DNA of 64,000 bases from contig NZ_KB900388.1 in assembly GCF_000378825.1 (NCBI RefSeq), positions 2,549,818 to 2,613,817 on the forward strand, read 5' to 3'. Below the pieces are notes generated by a model. That model was not told where the DNA came from and searched no databases. It saw nothing but the letters and a program-made list of their open reading frames with translations. The position numbers and the translations under genes are program-made. The stretch's first letter is position 1, and each line of letters starts with the position of its first letter. The stretch is from Salinispora vitiensis (lineage in GTDB: Bacteria; Actinomycetota; Actinomycetes; Mycobacteriales; Micromonosporaceae). Below are positions 16,982 through 25,062 of this stretch, one piece after another.

Positions 16982-17995
16982 TCAGCAACGGGCCGGTTCG
17001 CCCCCTGCTCGCAGCTCCTCGAGGGCGGTCAACGCGTCGTCCAGCGTCGCCACCTTGAGCAGCGGCAGGTCCGGCTGAGGGTTGCCGACCGCCTCGGCGC
17101 AGTTCTCGGCCGGGACCAGGAAGGCGGTGGCGCCGGCCTCCTTGGCGCCGACCAGTTTCTGGGGGATGCCGCCGATCGGGCCGACCCGGCCCACGTCATC
17201 GATCGTGCCGGTGCCCGCGATGATCTGCCCACCGGTCAGATCCTCCGGGGTCAGCTTGTCGATGATGCCGAGGGCGAACATGAGCCCGGCGCTCGGGCCA
17301 CCGATGTCCGTCAGGTCGATCGTCAGCGTGAACGGGTGCGGCTGCTGCTGCTCGATCCCGATCCCGATCCGGGGCTTGCCGTCCCGCTCCTGGGTCGTGA
17401 TCCGCGCCGTCGCAGGGGTCCCGTCGCGGGTGTAGCCGACCTCCAGGACGGTGCCGGCCGGCTCGGCCTGGATCAACTCGGTCAGCCGGACGGCCACCGG
17501 GACCGGCTCACCGTCAACGGAGGTCACCACGTCGCCCGGACGGAGCAGACCGGCCGAGGGCCCGTCCGCGGCAACCGTCTTGACCTTGACCATCACCGGG
17601 AATCCGAGCTCGCGCAGGGCGACTGTCTCCGCACTGGACTGGGAGGCCTCGAAGTCCTCCGCGTTGCGTTCCTCGACCTCTTCGCGGCTCTCCCCCGGCG
17701 GGTACACCAGTTCCCGCGGTACCACCGCCTCGTCGTCGGAGAACCAACCCTGGATGGCTCCGCGCAGCTTGACCGAGGGCTGCACCCCCACCGTGGTCAA
17801 CCGCAGCTCCCCCGCCGAGGTGAAGGTCTCCCGGTCCTCGACCTGAATGACCTCCTTGTCGTCCTCGACGCCCAGCGTGTTGACGGTGGGGCCGGGACCC
17901 AGCACCACGTACGGAATGGGCGCCGCGAGCACACCGATGCCGAGCAGGGCAACAAAAATGGCACCGAGCAGGACGGTGATGCCGCGACGTCTCAT
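16982..17995 (-). CDS. Membrane-anchored PDZ/Lon-type serine protease (YlbL-like)
   Basis: 337 aa. Order: an N-terminal signal anchor (GITVLLGAIFVALLGIGVLAA), a PDZ domain near residues 120-215 (GLLRPGDVVTSVDGEPV), then a Lon (S16) catalytic domain. The catalytic Ser is in GGPSAGLMFALG and the Lys in GGIPQKLVGAKEAGA, so the Ser-Lys dyad is intact. It should act on the outer face of the membrane. In M. tuberculosis the homologue (Rv3194c) also neighbours the UPF0182 gene. The ATG at 17993-17995 places the signal anchor correctly; substrates are unknown. Confidence 0.92.
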   Translation of the reverse strand: MRRRGITVLLGAIFVALLGIGVLAAPIPYVVLGPGPTVNTLGVEDDKEVIQVEDRETFTSAGELRLTTVGVQPSVKLRGAIQGWFSDDEAVVPRELVYPPGESREEVEERNAEDFEASQSSAETVALRELGFPVMVKVKTVAADGPSAGLLRPGDVVTSVDGEPVPVAVRLTELIQAEPAGTVLEVGYTRDGTPATARITTQERDGKPRIGIGIEQQQPHPFTLTIDLTDIGGPSAGLMFALGIIDKLTPEDLTGGQIIAGTGTIDDVGRVGPIGGIPQKLVGAKEAGATAFLVPAENCAEAVGNPQPDLPLLKVATLDDALTALEELRAGGEPARC

Positions 17996-18095
17996 GCGGC
18001 AGAGCGTACCGACCGGGTGCGCTGGCCCCGGCGGACCTGCCAGGACTTCACCGTTGACGCGACGCCAGCCGACGCGACCTGGGGCGCGGCGCGCG

Positions 18096-18101
18096 TACCG
18101 T
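18096..18101 (+). promoter_or_regulatory. -10 element (TACCGT) for a leaderless transcript
   Basis: TACCGT is followed by exactly seven bases and the GTG at 18109; no Shine-Dalgarno is present. Confidence 0.45.
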
Positions 18102-18108
18102 AGACCCC

Positions 18109-19392
18109 GTGCCTGATATTCCGTTCGGTTTCGCGCTCCCCGGTGGCCAGCCACCAGACCCCAACGACCCCGCGCAGATGCAGCAGTTCATGTCCCAGCT
18201 GCAGCACCTGCTCGCCGCGCCCGGCAGTGGACCGGTGAACTGGGACCTGGCCCGCCAGGTGGCGGCGAGCCAGCTCAGCGCCGGTGGCGATCCGGCTGTC
18301 TCGCCGTACGAGCGCAACGCGGTGGAGGAGGCGCTGCGCCTGGCCGACCTCTGGTTGGAGTCGGGCTCGGCGCTCCCGTCGGGCATCCGCGCCTCGGTGG
18401 CGTGGAACCGGAATGAGTGGATCTACAAAACCCTCGACGTCTGGCGCAAGTTGTGTGACCCGGTGGCCAGCCGGATGGTCGGCGCCATGGGCGACCTGGT
18501 GCCGCCGGAGGCGCGGGCCCAGCTCGGCCCGATGCAGTCGATGGTGGCCACCCTCGGCGGGGCCCTCTTCGGGGGCCAGCTGGGCCAGGCCCTCGGCTCG
18601 CTCGCCGCCGAGGTGCTCTCCGCCGGCGACATCGGGCTGCCGCTCGGCCCGGCCGGCACGGCGGCACTCGTCCCAGCCAACATCCGCGACTACGGTGCCG
18701 GGCTGGAACTGCCGGAGGACGAGGTACGCCTCTACGTGGCCCTGCGCGAGGCCGCCCATCAGCGCCTCTTCGAGCACGTGCCGTGGCTGCGCGGACACGT
18801 GCTCAACGCGGTGGAGATGTACGCCTCGGGCATCCGGGTCAACCGCGAGGCGATCGAGGAGGCGATGGGTCGGGTCGACCCGACCGACCCGGAGTCGATG
18901 CAGGCGATCGCGCTGGAGGGGATCTTCACCCCGGAGGACAACCCGGCCCAGAAGGCGTCGCTGGCCCGGCTGGAGACGGCCCTCGCGCTCGTCGAGGGTT
19001 GGGTCTGCCACGTGGTTGACAGCGCGGCCGGGGAGCGGTTGCCCAACGTCGTCCGGCTCGGGGAGGCGTTCCGGCGGCGGCGGGCCGCCGGAGGTCCGGC
19101 CGAGCAGACCTTCGCCGCCCTGGTCGGCCTGGAGCTTCGGCCGCGGCGGCTGCGCGAGGCGGCGGCGCTCTGGGCGGCCCTCACCGAGCACCGGGGGATC
19201 GCCGGTCGGGATGCGCTCTGGGGTCACCCCGACCTGCTGCCCTCCGACGACGACTTCGCCGACCCGGTGGCTTTCGCCCAGGCCCGGCTCGATGCGGACG
19301 AGTTGGAGAGCTTCGACTTCAGCGCGCCGGGTGGCCCGCCGGAGAAGGCTCCCGGGGAGCCCGACGGGGAGGACCCACCCACCGCCAGCTGA
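18109..19392 (+). CDS. DUF2342 / F420-associated zinc-metalloprotease-like protein
   Basis: 427 aa. It matches the actinobacterial DUF2342 family (Rv3195-like): N-terminal PDIPFGFALPGG and NPNDPAQ-type region, a GGALFGGQLGQALGSLA block near residue 145, and the family's pseudo-metalloprotease helix REAAHQRLFEHVPWLRGH near 210. A canonical HExxH is absent; ligands may be the spaced His/Glu residues there. The last 35 residues are acidic and Pro-rich. Divergent from the protease gene; apparently leaderless. No proven activity. Confidence 0.85.
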   Translation: MPDIPFGFALPGGQPPDPNDPAQMQQFMSQLQHLLAAPGSGPVNWDLARQVAASQLSAGGDPAVSPYERNAVEEALRLADLWLESGSALPSGIRASVAWNRNEWIYKTLDVWRKLCDPVASRMVGAMGDLVPPEARAQLGPMQSMVATLGGALFGGQLGQALGSLAAEVLSAGDIGLPLGPAGTAALVPANIRDYGAGLELPEDEVRLYVALREAAHQRLFEHVPWLRGHVLNAVEMYASGIRVNREAIEEAMGRVDPTDPESMQAIALEGIFTPEDNPAQKASLARLETALALVEGWVCHVVDSAAGERLPNVVRLGEAFRRRRAAGGPAEQTFAALVGLELRPRRLREAAALWAALTEHRGIAGRDALWGHPDLLPSDDDFADPVAFAQARLDADELESFDFSAPGGPPEKAPGEPDGEDPPTAS

Positions 19393-19411
19393 CGCCTCGG
19401 CCCCGCCGGGG

Positions 19412-20074
19412 TCAGCGCAGGATGCCGGCGGCGGCGAGCAGGGCGCGGGTGGCGTCCCAGCCGGCCAGGGCGGGGTCAAGTCGGGCCAGGTCGGCCGGGC
19501 CGCGCAGCCGATGCCACCCCGCGGTGATGGCGAGGTCGCCGGGGTGCGGCGCCGCCGCGCGCACCGCGGCGGGCACCGCCCGATCCAGGTCCAGCGCCGG
19601 CAGCCACTCCGGTAGGGGCAGTCGGGCCGCCGCACCGAGCAGGCCGGTGTCGGCACCCGCCACCGGGGCCACGGCCATCGGTCGGGTGGTGAGCGGCCGG
19701 AGCAGCTTGCCGATGGTCAACCCCGGCAGGTCCGGGGCGTCCCCGGCGACCACGGCCACCTGGTCGTATCCGTGCCCGGCCCCGGCATGGTTGACGCTGG
19801 CCGGCCGGCTCGGCTGGGCGGTCCGCCCGCAGCTGGCGAGGACGGCCGCAACGGTGGGGCGCGGGAGCTGGTAGACGGTGGTGCCGGGCCAGACCACGGC
19901 GTCGGCCAGCCACCGGTCGGTCTCGGCCACGGCAACGGCGGTCTCCACCTCGTTCAACGTGGCGAGGAGGTCAACCACATCCTCGGCGAGCGCCGTCCGC
20001 CATTCAGTTGGGTCGATCTCCGGTGGGGTCCAGGAAACCGGCGCGAGTAGGGCAACCACCAACCGTCGTACCAC
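19412..20074 (-). CDS. Uncharacterised protein, MobA/CofC-like nucleotidyltransferase resemblance
   Basis: 220 aa from GTG 20074. The segment QVAVVAGDAPDLPGLTIGKLL near residue 105 resembles the GDxPxLP metal/NTP loop of nucleotidyl- or glycosyltransferases of the MobA/DUF2064 type, and VAVAETDRWLADAVVWPG resembles the preceding strand. The usual N-terminal glycine-rich NTP loop is not obvious, so activity is doubtful. I do not recognise a named family with confidence. It ends 19 bases from the convergent DUF2342 gene. Confidence 0.6.
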   Translation of the reverse strand: MVRRLVVALLAPVSWTPPEIDPTEWRTALAEDVVDLLATLNEVETAVAVAETDRWLADAVVWPGTTVYQLPRPTVAAVLASCGRTAQPSRPASVNHAGAGHGYDQVAVVAGDAPDLPGLTIGKLLRPLTTRPMAVAPVAGADTGLLGAAARLPLPEWLPALDLDRAVPAAVRAAAPHPGDLAITAGWHRLRGPADLARLDPALAGWDATRALLAAAGILR

Positions 20075-20104
20075 GGCACCGACCCTACGCCCCGCCGCCA
20101 GGGG

Positions 20105-20623
20105 TCAGGAGGAGGAGACGGCCGCGACGCCCTCCAGGTAGCCGCGGGCCCGCTCGGTCTTCGGGTACCGCCCGACGAGCTGCCAGAACCGGGCGTTGTG
20201 ACTCGGGACGATCAGGTGGGCCAGCTCATGCAACAGGACATAGTCGATCACCCAGTCCGGCATGTCCTGCAGCCGGTGGGAGATGCGAATCGTCCGATCG
20301 GCTGGGGTGCATGAGCCCCAACGGCCGGTCTGATTGGTCACCCAGCGGACGCTGGCCGGGATCGCGTCACGCCCATGGTCGGCCAGGTAGAGGGCGATCA
20401 GCCGAGTGGCGCGGGCGAGCAGTTCGTCGTCGGATCGGACCAGCCGGCCCTCCCGGGCAGCGAGCCGGGCAAGCATTCGGTCCACCCACTCGCTCTCCTC
20501 AGCTCGGGAGAACTGGTCTGGGATCAGGACGACGACCCGCTCGCCGTCGCGGTACGCGGACACCGTGCGTCGGCGGCGCTGGCTGCGCCGCACCTCGACC
20601 ACCGGCTTCCGCGGTGCCGCCAT
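20105..20623 (-). CDS. M48-like metallopeptidase (YgjP/DUF45 type)
   Basis: 172 aa. The zinc motif HELAHL (near residue 138) with a third ligand in SHNARFW and the TGRWGSCT segment upstream is the YgjP/WLM (DUF45) signature. Such proteins are cytoplasmic putative metallopeptidases; substrates are unknown. The ATG at 20621-20623 begins MAAPRKPVVEVRRSQRRRR, a basic N-terminus typical of the group; earlier in-frame ATG codons have no Shine-Dalgarno. It runs towards the gene ending at 19412, 30 bases away. Confidence 0.85.
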   Translation of the reverse strand: MAAPRKPVVEVRRSQRRRRTVSAYRDGERVVVLIPDQFSRAEESEWVDRMLARLAAREGRLVRSDDELLARATRLIALYLADHGRDAIPASVRWVTNQTGRWGSCTPADRTIRISHRLQDMPDWVIDYVLLHELAHLIVPSHNARFWQLVGRYPKTERARGYLEGVAAVSSS

Positions 20624-21101
20624 CAGCCGGCCGCGCCGCCTCGGATTCCTGCCACGAGGAAAAGTTACTTCGTGGTGGCTAGGGGTCCGCAAGGGTCAAC
20701 CCGCGACACGCGCCCGAAAAATAAGCGTTGGTCGCCAGGAGTCCCGAAAATTTTCCGCGTTAGAGTGCTCGGGAAATAGCCCGAAGGCAAGCCCCCGCAC
20801 CAGGTGATCACGTTGGTTCCCGTCACCTGTGGGCACCCTGCGCCGTTTTTCAGGGCATCCGTCCGGCGTGTCCCCACCAAACTCACTTATCCAAGCGTAT
20901 TCGCCGTGCACACTCTCGTCGTCAACTTGCTCACAGTGTCGATGAGGAGTTGACATGGAACCCCCCAGTCCTGGGTAGGGTCCGCGGACCAGTGGTCACG
21001 CCTGTGACCACGACGGAAGGCCTAGCGCCGGCGCCCTCATGGCCCGCCGCTGGAACCCCGCCGGATGAGCGTTCGCCGGTGGACGAGACGAGGAGGCACC
21101 C
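20624..21101. other. Long intergenic region
   Basis: 478 bases without a convincing gene between the M48-like peptidase and DUF5679 genes. It is less GC-rich than its surroundings, and the reading frames across it look non-coding. Apart from the possible promoter at 20950-20981 I see no RNA gene or repeat. Confidence 0.5.
20950..20981 (+). promoter_or_regulatory. Possible sigma-70 promoter for the DUF5679 gene
   Basis: TTGACA (20950-20955), a perfect -35, and TAGGGT (20976-20981) are separated by 20 bases, longer than the ideal 17-18. It lies about 120 bases upstream of the DUF5679 start. Confidence 0.4.
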
Positions 21102-21269
21102 GTGGCCGACCAGGCCCAGACTTACAACGGCTACTGCGTCAAGTGCAAGGAGAAGCGAGACTTCGAGGGGCGCGTCGAGGTTTCCAAGACCGGGATGAAC
21201 ATGGCCAAGGGCAAGTGTCCGGTGTGCGGCACAACAGTGAACCGCATTCTGGGTAAAGCGAAGGTCTAA
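21102..21269 (+). CDS. DUF5679 zinc-ribbon protein (55 aa)
   Basis: 55 aa from GTG 21102, with AGGAGG at 21090 or so. Two CxxC pairs, CVKC (about 12-15) and CPVC (about 39-42), form a zinc ribbon; GRVEVSKTGMNMAKGKC is the conserved middle. This is the DUF5679 family, common in Actinobacteria and of unknown role; some members resemble the zinc ribbon of topoisomerase-associated peptides. A strong terminator follows, so it is probably transcribed alone. Confidence 0.8.
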   Translation: MADQAQTYNGYCVKCKEKRDFEGRVEVSKTGMNMAKGKCPVCGTTVNRILGKAKV

Positions 21270-21277
21270 CGCCTTTC

Positions 21278-21310
21278 TGGGTGGTGGAAGGGCGATCCTT
21301 CCACCACCCA
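21278..21310 (+). terminator. Intrinsic terminator after the DUF5679 gene
   Basis: A perfect 14-bp stem (21278-21291 with 21297-21310) and 5-nt loop begins nine bases after the stop codon. No T-tract. Confidence 0.75.
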
Positions 21311-21346
21311 GCCAATGTCGGTTGCCGGACAGGCGGGTCCGTGGCC

Positions 21347-21408
21347 TGTGGAGAACCCGGCACTACCTGTGGAAAACCCCGGGCCGGACTCCGCGTACCT
21401 GTGGACAA
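21347..21408 (+). promoter_or_regulatory. Three DnaA-box-like sites upstream of the ThiF/TOMM-like gene
   Basis: TGTGGAGAA (21347-21355), TGTGGAAAA (21368-21376) and TGTGGACAA (21400-21408) lie in the same direction, each after CC, at 21- and 32-base steps. They match the DnaA-box consensus TGTGGAYAA with at most one or two changes. There is no dnaA or dnaN nearby. Confidence 0.45.
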
Positions 21409-21448
21409 CGTTCGACGGAAAGCTCAGACACGATCACCATTCGTACTC

Positions 21449-22501
21449 ATGAGCCTTACCGCCCTGCCCCGGCCAACCCTGCTGCCCGGTCTCACCCGCC
21501 TCTGGCGGGACCGACACACGTTGCAACTGGGTGTCGATCCGAGCCGCGCCGTCCTGCTGGAACTGGCCAACCCCCGCACCGCCCGCCTCCTCGACCTACT
21601 CGACGGCGCGCACAGCGAGCGGCACGTCCTGGACCAGGCCAACCGAATCGAGGTGGGGCGGGACGCGGCCCGCACCCTGCTCGAGGCGCTCCGCACCGCC
21701 GGCCTGGTCGTACCCGCGCACACCCTCCTACCCCGCGACCTGACCGGTCCGCCACGGACCCGGCTCGCCGCCGAGGCCGGCGCCCTCGCCCTGGCCAACC
21801 AGCGCAGCGCCGGCACGCCCGCACAGGTCTTGCGCCGCCGTCGCACGGCACGGGTGCTGGTAACCGGCGCCGGTCGCCTCGGCGCTCCCGTCGCCGTCGC
21901 CCTAGCCCAGGCCGGGGTCGGGCACGTGCAGCCACGCCTGGCCGGCCCGGTGGCGCCAGCGGACCTCGTCGGCACCGGAATACCCGCCGCCGACCTCGGC
22001 CAACCACTCACCGACGCTGTCCGGGACACCCTCGGCCGCACCGCCCCCGGCACCGCCACCGGCCCGCTCCGACCCGGCCGGATCGACCTCGTGCTTCAGT
22101 GCGGTACGGACCGCCCGGCACCCCTGCTCGCCGCCGCCCACCACCAACGTCGGCAGGTACATCTGCTGCTCGACCTCCGGGAGGGCGTGCCGGTCGTCGG
22201 CCCGCTGGTCCGGCCACCGATCGGTCCCTGCCTGAACTGCCTCGACCTGCATCGAAGGGAGCGCGACCCGAGCTGGCCGACGCTCGCCGCCCAGCTCGCC
22301 AGCGGCACGCCGGAGTGGGCCTGCGCGACGACAACGCTGCTCGCCGCCGTGGCGTACGCCACCAGCGAAGCCCTGGGCCACCTCGACGGCGGTGTCCCGG
22401 CCACCGTCAGCGGTTCCGTCGAGGTCACCGCCGATGGCCGGCTACGTCGCCGGCATTGGGCACCCCACCCCTCCTGCACCTGCTCCGGTCGCGGATCGTG
22501 A
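21449..22501 (+). CDS. ThiF/TOMM cyclodehydratase-like (leader-peptide-binding-type) protein
   Basis: 350 aa. The first 100 residues contain a winged-helix-like segment (LELANPRTARLLDLLDG, resembling a RiPP recognition element); then a Rossmann loop GAGRLGAPVAVALAQAGVG at about 140-158; then CLNC near residue 253 and CTC at the very end, as in the zinc site of E1-like proteins. The usual adenylation residues (the D and NLNRQ parts) are not visible, so it may bind peptide without activating it. This type is annotated as a bacteriocin cyclodehydratase-like protein, but no YcaO gene or precursor is nearby. Role unknown. Confidence 0.75.
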   Translation: MSLTALPRPTLLPGLTRLWRDRHTLQLGVDPSRAVLLELANPRTARLLDLLDGAHSERHVLDQANRIEVGRDAARTLLEALRTAGLVVPAHTLLPRDLTGPPRTRLAAEAGALALANQRSAGTPAQVLRRRRTARVLVTGAGRLGAPVAVALAQAGVGHVQPRLAGPVAPADLVGTGIPAADLGQPLTDAVRDTLGRTAPGTATGPLRPGRIDLVLQCGTDRPAPLLAAAHHQRRQVHLLLDLREGVPVVGPLVRPPIGPCLNCLDLHRRERDPSWPTLAAQLASGTPEWACATTTLLAAVAYATSEALGHLDGGVPATVSGSVEVTADGRLRRRHWAPHPSCTCSGRGS

Positions 22502-22540
22502 GGCGCCGCGCGCGCCTTCGCGGTCGGTCACAATAGCCAG

Positions 22541-23887
22541 GTGACCGAAATCCCGCGCCGGGCCGTCTCCCGGACCGCCAAGCTCGCCACCCTGCCGCTA
22601 GGCTTCGCTGGCCGGACCGTCCTCGGTGTGGGCAAGCGCGTCACCGGGCTCGCCTCTGACGTGATCTCCGCGGAGATCCAGCAACGTACCGCCGAACAGC
22701 TCTTCAGCGTCCTCGGGCAGCTCAAAGGCGGCGCGATGAAGTTCGGCCAAGCGCTGTCGGTCTTCGAGGCGGCGCTGCCCGAGGAGATGGCCGCCCCCTA
22801 CCGACAGGCGCTGACCAAACTCCAGGAGGCCGCTCCGCCGCTGCCCGCCGCCTCCGTACACCGGGTGCTCTCCGAGCAACTCGGCCCGGACTGGCGGGAC
22901 CGGTTCGTGGAGTTCGACGACACGCCGGTCGCCGCCGCCAGCATCGGGCAGGTACACCGCGCGCAGTGGCGGGAGCCGGGCTACGACGCGACCGGCGCGC
23001 CGAACACCCGTGACGTGGCGATCAAAATTCAGTACCCCGGCGCGGGGGAGGCCCTGCTCACCGACCTCAAACAGCTCTCCCGGCTCGGTGGAATGTTCCG
23101 GGCGATCCAGCCGGGGCTGGACATCAAACCACTCCTCACCGAGCTCCGGGAACGCATCACCGAGGAGCTCGACTACGAACTGGAGGCCGAGTCGCAGCGC
23201 GCCTTCGCCACGGCGTACGCGGACGACCCGGAGATCTACATCCCGGCCGTGGTCGCCGCGTCACCTCGGGTCCTGGTGACCGGGTGGGTCGAGGGAACGC
23301 CGCTGTCGCAGATCATCCGGGAGGGCTCCGAACAAGAACGGGACGAGACCGGCCGGTTGATGGCCACCCTGCACCTCTCCGCGCCGATGCGGGCCGGGCT
23401 GCTCCACGCCGACCCGCATCCGGGCAACTTCCGGTTGCTGGCCGACGGCCGGCTCGGGGTGGTGGACTTCGGCGCGGTGGCCCGGCTGCCCGAGGGGACC
23501 CCCGAGCCGATCGGCCGCATCGCCGGACTGGCCCTGCGGGGAGATGCCGAAGAGGTGATGGCCGGCCTGCGTGACGAGGGCTTCGTCAGCAACAGCGCGG
23601 CGATCGACGGGCCGGCGCTGTTGGACTTCCTCCAACCGATGCTGGCGCCGGTCGCCGCCGAGGAGTTCCGGTTCACCCGGGCCTGGCTACGGGCTGAGGC
23701 GGCCCGGCTGGCCAACCCTCGCTCGCCCGCCTACCAACTCAGCCGACACCTCAACCTGCCCCCGTCGTACCTACTGATCCACCGGGTCACGCTCGGCTCG
23801 ATCGGGGTGCTCTGCCAGCTGGAGGCGAAGGCGCCGTACCGGGGAATCCTGGAGCGCTGGCTACCCGGCTTCGCCCCGATAGCGTGA
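22541..23887 (+). CDS. ABC1/UbiB (AarF) atypical kinase-like protein
   Basis: 448 aa. All hallmarks of the UbiB family are present: KFGQ in KGGAMKFGQALS (about 66), the Ala-rich loop AAASIGQVH (about 130) that replaces the Gly-rich loop, the Lys in VAIKIQYPG, EELDYELEAE, catalytic HADPHPGN (about 288) and VVDFGAV. UbiB proteins act in lipid/quinone metabolism as ATPases. It matches Rv3197, also next to whiB7. GTG start 40 bases after the ThiF-like gene; probably co-transcribed. Confidence 0.92.
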   Translation: MTEIPRRAVSRTAKLATLPLGFAGRTVLGVGKRVTGLASDVISAEIQQRTAEQLFSVLGQLKGGAMKFGQALSVFEAALPEEMAAPYRQALTKLQEAAPPLPAASVHRVLSEQLGPDWRDRFVEFDDTPVAAASIGQVHRAQWREPGYDATGAPNTRDVAIKIQYPGAGEALLTDLKQLSRLGGMFRAIQPGLDIKPLLTELRERITEELDYELEAESQRAFATAYADDPEIYIPAVVAASPRVLVTGWVEGTPLSQIIREGSEQERDETGRLMATLHLSAPMRAGLLHADPHPGNFRLLADGRLGVVDFGAVARLPEGTPEPIGRIAGLALRGDAEEVMAGLRDEGFVSNSAAIDGPALLDFLQPMLAPVAAEEFRFTRAWLRAEAARLANPRSPAYQLSRHLNLPPSYLLIHRVTLGSIGVLCQLEAKAPYRGILERWLPGFAPIA

Positions 23888-23946
23888 TGCGGTGACGGGC
23901 GCATCCGGCGGTAGCCGAACGCGCCCGTCCCAGCGGTGTTAGGCAA

Positions 23947-23982
23947 CGGGCCCGCTCCCCACTGAAAGGGGAAGCGGGCCCG
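23947..23982. terminator. Bidirectional terminator after the UbiB-like gene
   Basis: CGGGCCCGC (23947-23955) pairs with GCGGGCCCG (23974-23982), with an inner CCCC/GGGG stem. It separates the UbiB-like gene (+) from the small ORF (-). Confidence 0.7.
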
Positions 23983-23986
23983 CTGT

Positions 23987-24163
23987 CTAACCGATGCCCA
24001 ACTCGCGCGCCGACCGCGTGCGAGCGGCCATGGCGACGGTACGGGCGGAACGATAAGCCTCAGTGCTCGTGGTGGTGCGACCGGCCTGAGGCCGGAGCAT
24101 TCGGGCCCTCGACAACACTTCGTTCAGTAATTGCAGTTCGAAACTGTCCGATTGCTTGAGCAT
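23987..24163 (-). CDS. Small conserved-looking protein downstream of whiB7
   Basis: 58 aa from ATG 24161-24163; an in-frame GTG at 24196 would add 11 residues. The sequence starts MLKQSDSFELQLLNEVLSRA and is basic with no membrane segment or cysteines. I do not recognise the family. It lies 63 bases after whiB7 in the same direction and ends against a strong terminator, so it could be co-expressed with whiB7. Confidence 0.5.
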   Translation of the reverse strand: MLKQSDSFELQLLNEVLSRARMLRPQAGRTTTSTEAYRSARTVAMAARTRSARELGIG

Positions 24164-24226
24164 CCTCGTCAACTTTCTCGTGGCCAGTGCGAACACCGGC
24201 GAAGGGTGGAACAGATCGGGTGGTTG

Positions 24227-24589
24227 TCAGGCCGCCAGCCGGACCGCGTCGCGCCGGGCCAAACCACTGGCCTCCAGTCGCGCCTCAGCCTCGACCCGGA
24301 GCGTGACGTCTCGGGCAACATCTTCCTTACGGGGACGGCCTCGGGGCCGCTTCCGCGGGACCACCGCGCCACGCTCGAAGATCTCGCCACCCCAGACGCC
24401 CCAGGGCTCAGCTCGCTCCACCGCGCCGGCAAGACACTCGACGCGCAGCGGGCAATCCCCGCAGAGCGACTTGGCCACCTCAAGCTCGGAGGGCGAGTCA
24501 GAGAACCACAGGTCGGGGTCGAACTTCCGGCAGGGCAGGTTCGCCTCCAACTCGACGTTCAGGTCGAGTGGGGCCAACGCCAGACTCAT
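24227..24589 (-). CDS. whiB7: WhiB7/WblC, antibiotic-responsive Fe-S regulator
   Basis: 120 aa. Cluster cysteines: Cys20 (LPCRKFDPDLWF) then C-x2-C-x5-C in LCGDCPLRVEC, followed by the turn GVWGG and, decisive for WhiB7, the AT-hook RGRPRKED near residue 82. WhiB7 binds the principal sigma factor and activates intrinsic antibiotic-resistance genes at promoters with an AT-rich stretch upstream of -35. A GAGGTGA site lies seven bases before the ATG. The long leader upstream (24590 to about 25056) holds a terminator hairpin and an upstream ORF. Synteny (UbiB-whiB7-uvrD2-mrx1) supports the name. Confidence 0.95.
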   Translation of the reverse strand: MSLALAPLDLNVELEANLPCRKFDPDLWFSDSPSELEVAKSLCGDCPLRVECLAGAVERAEPWGVWGGEIFERGAVVPRKRPRGRPRKEDVARDVTLRVEAEARLEASGLARRDAVRLAA

Positions 24590-24655
24590 CGCCCGGTCAC
24601 CTCTCTCTCACTTTTCGATCTCTTGGATCGCATTTCCGACATACTTCGACGGGAC

Positions 24656-24698
24656 AAAAACTAAGGCCGCGGATCCCGGTATGCGGGTTCCGCGGCCT
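24656..24698 (-). terminator. Intrinsic terminator in the whiB7 leader (attenuator)
   Basis: Read on the minus strand, a perfect 10-bp stem (24689-24698 with 24664-24673) has an extended inner ACCC/GGGA region and is followed two bases later by five T. It lies between the stop of the upstream ORF and the whiB7 ATG, about 67 bases before it, so it can only act on the whiB7 leader. A second, weaker hairpin (GGTCTG/CAGACC) spans the upstream ORF stop at 24710-24724 or so. Confidence 0.8.
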
Positions 24699-24720
24699 CA
24701 AGGTGAGCCGGTGGTCTGGA

Positions 24721-24975
24721 TCAGACCGGTCTACCTCGAGGTGGAACACCGCGGACGTCCATGCGCCGCTTGGCGCTATCAACGCCCTTGCCCGTGAAAC
24801 CACTGGTGCCCTGAGTGCCGCATGGCGCCAGCGCGAGAATCAGCTCGGCCTGGTTCTCGACCTGGTGCGTCTGCGGAACCAACGGTCGCGCAGCGGTGCG
24901 GGCCACCTGGACGGCCGACATCGGAGCGACGGCAGCGGGGGACACCAACGGACGCGCGTTGTTGTAGATCTCCAT
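24721..24975 (-). CDS. Upstream ORF (leader peptide, 84 aa) of whiB7
   Basis: 84 codons from ATG 24973-24975, preceded by a good GGGAGG site eight bases away, ending in TGA 23 bases before the terminator stem. It starts MEIYNNARPLVSPAAVAPMS and is rich in Ala, Val, Pro and Arg, with about 12 alanines. Known whiB7/wblC leaders contain an upstream ORF whose stalled translation prevents termination; alanine starvation and ribosome inhibitors relieve it. The position here fits that role. The peptide may have no function beyond translation. Confidence 0.7.
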   Translation of the reverse strand: MEIYNNARPLVSPAAVAPMSAVQVARTAARPLVPQTHQVENQAELILALAPCGTQGTSGFTGKGVDSAKRRMDVRGVPPRGRPV

Positions 24976-25062
24976 TGGGGCCACCTCCCTGACTTCTCTC
25001 GTGCCGACCGAATCACGCCCGTGAGCAGCCCGAATGCCGCCGCTCGCGAGGTATGCCCCGAG

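Noticed and set aside
17992..19656. Minus-strand open frame (554 codons) opposite the DUF2342 gene
   Set aside because: Overlaps three real genes; the translation shows no domain and the plus-strand gene is conserved.
21449..22501. RiPP (thiopeptide/TOMM) biosynthetic cluster
   Set aside because: No YcaO, dehydrogenase, precursor peptide, protease or exporter is adjacent; the protein is in a conserved core-genome setting.
24597..24803. 68-codon minus-strand ORF spanning the whiB7 attenuator hairpin
   Set aside because: It reads through the terminator stem, has no good ribosome-binding site, and the 84-codon ORF just upstream has both site and position for a leader.
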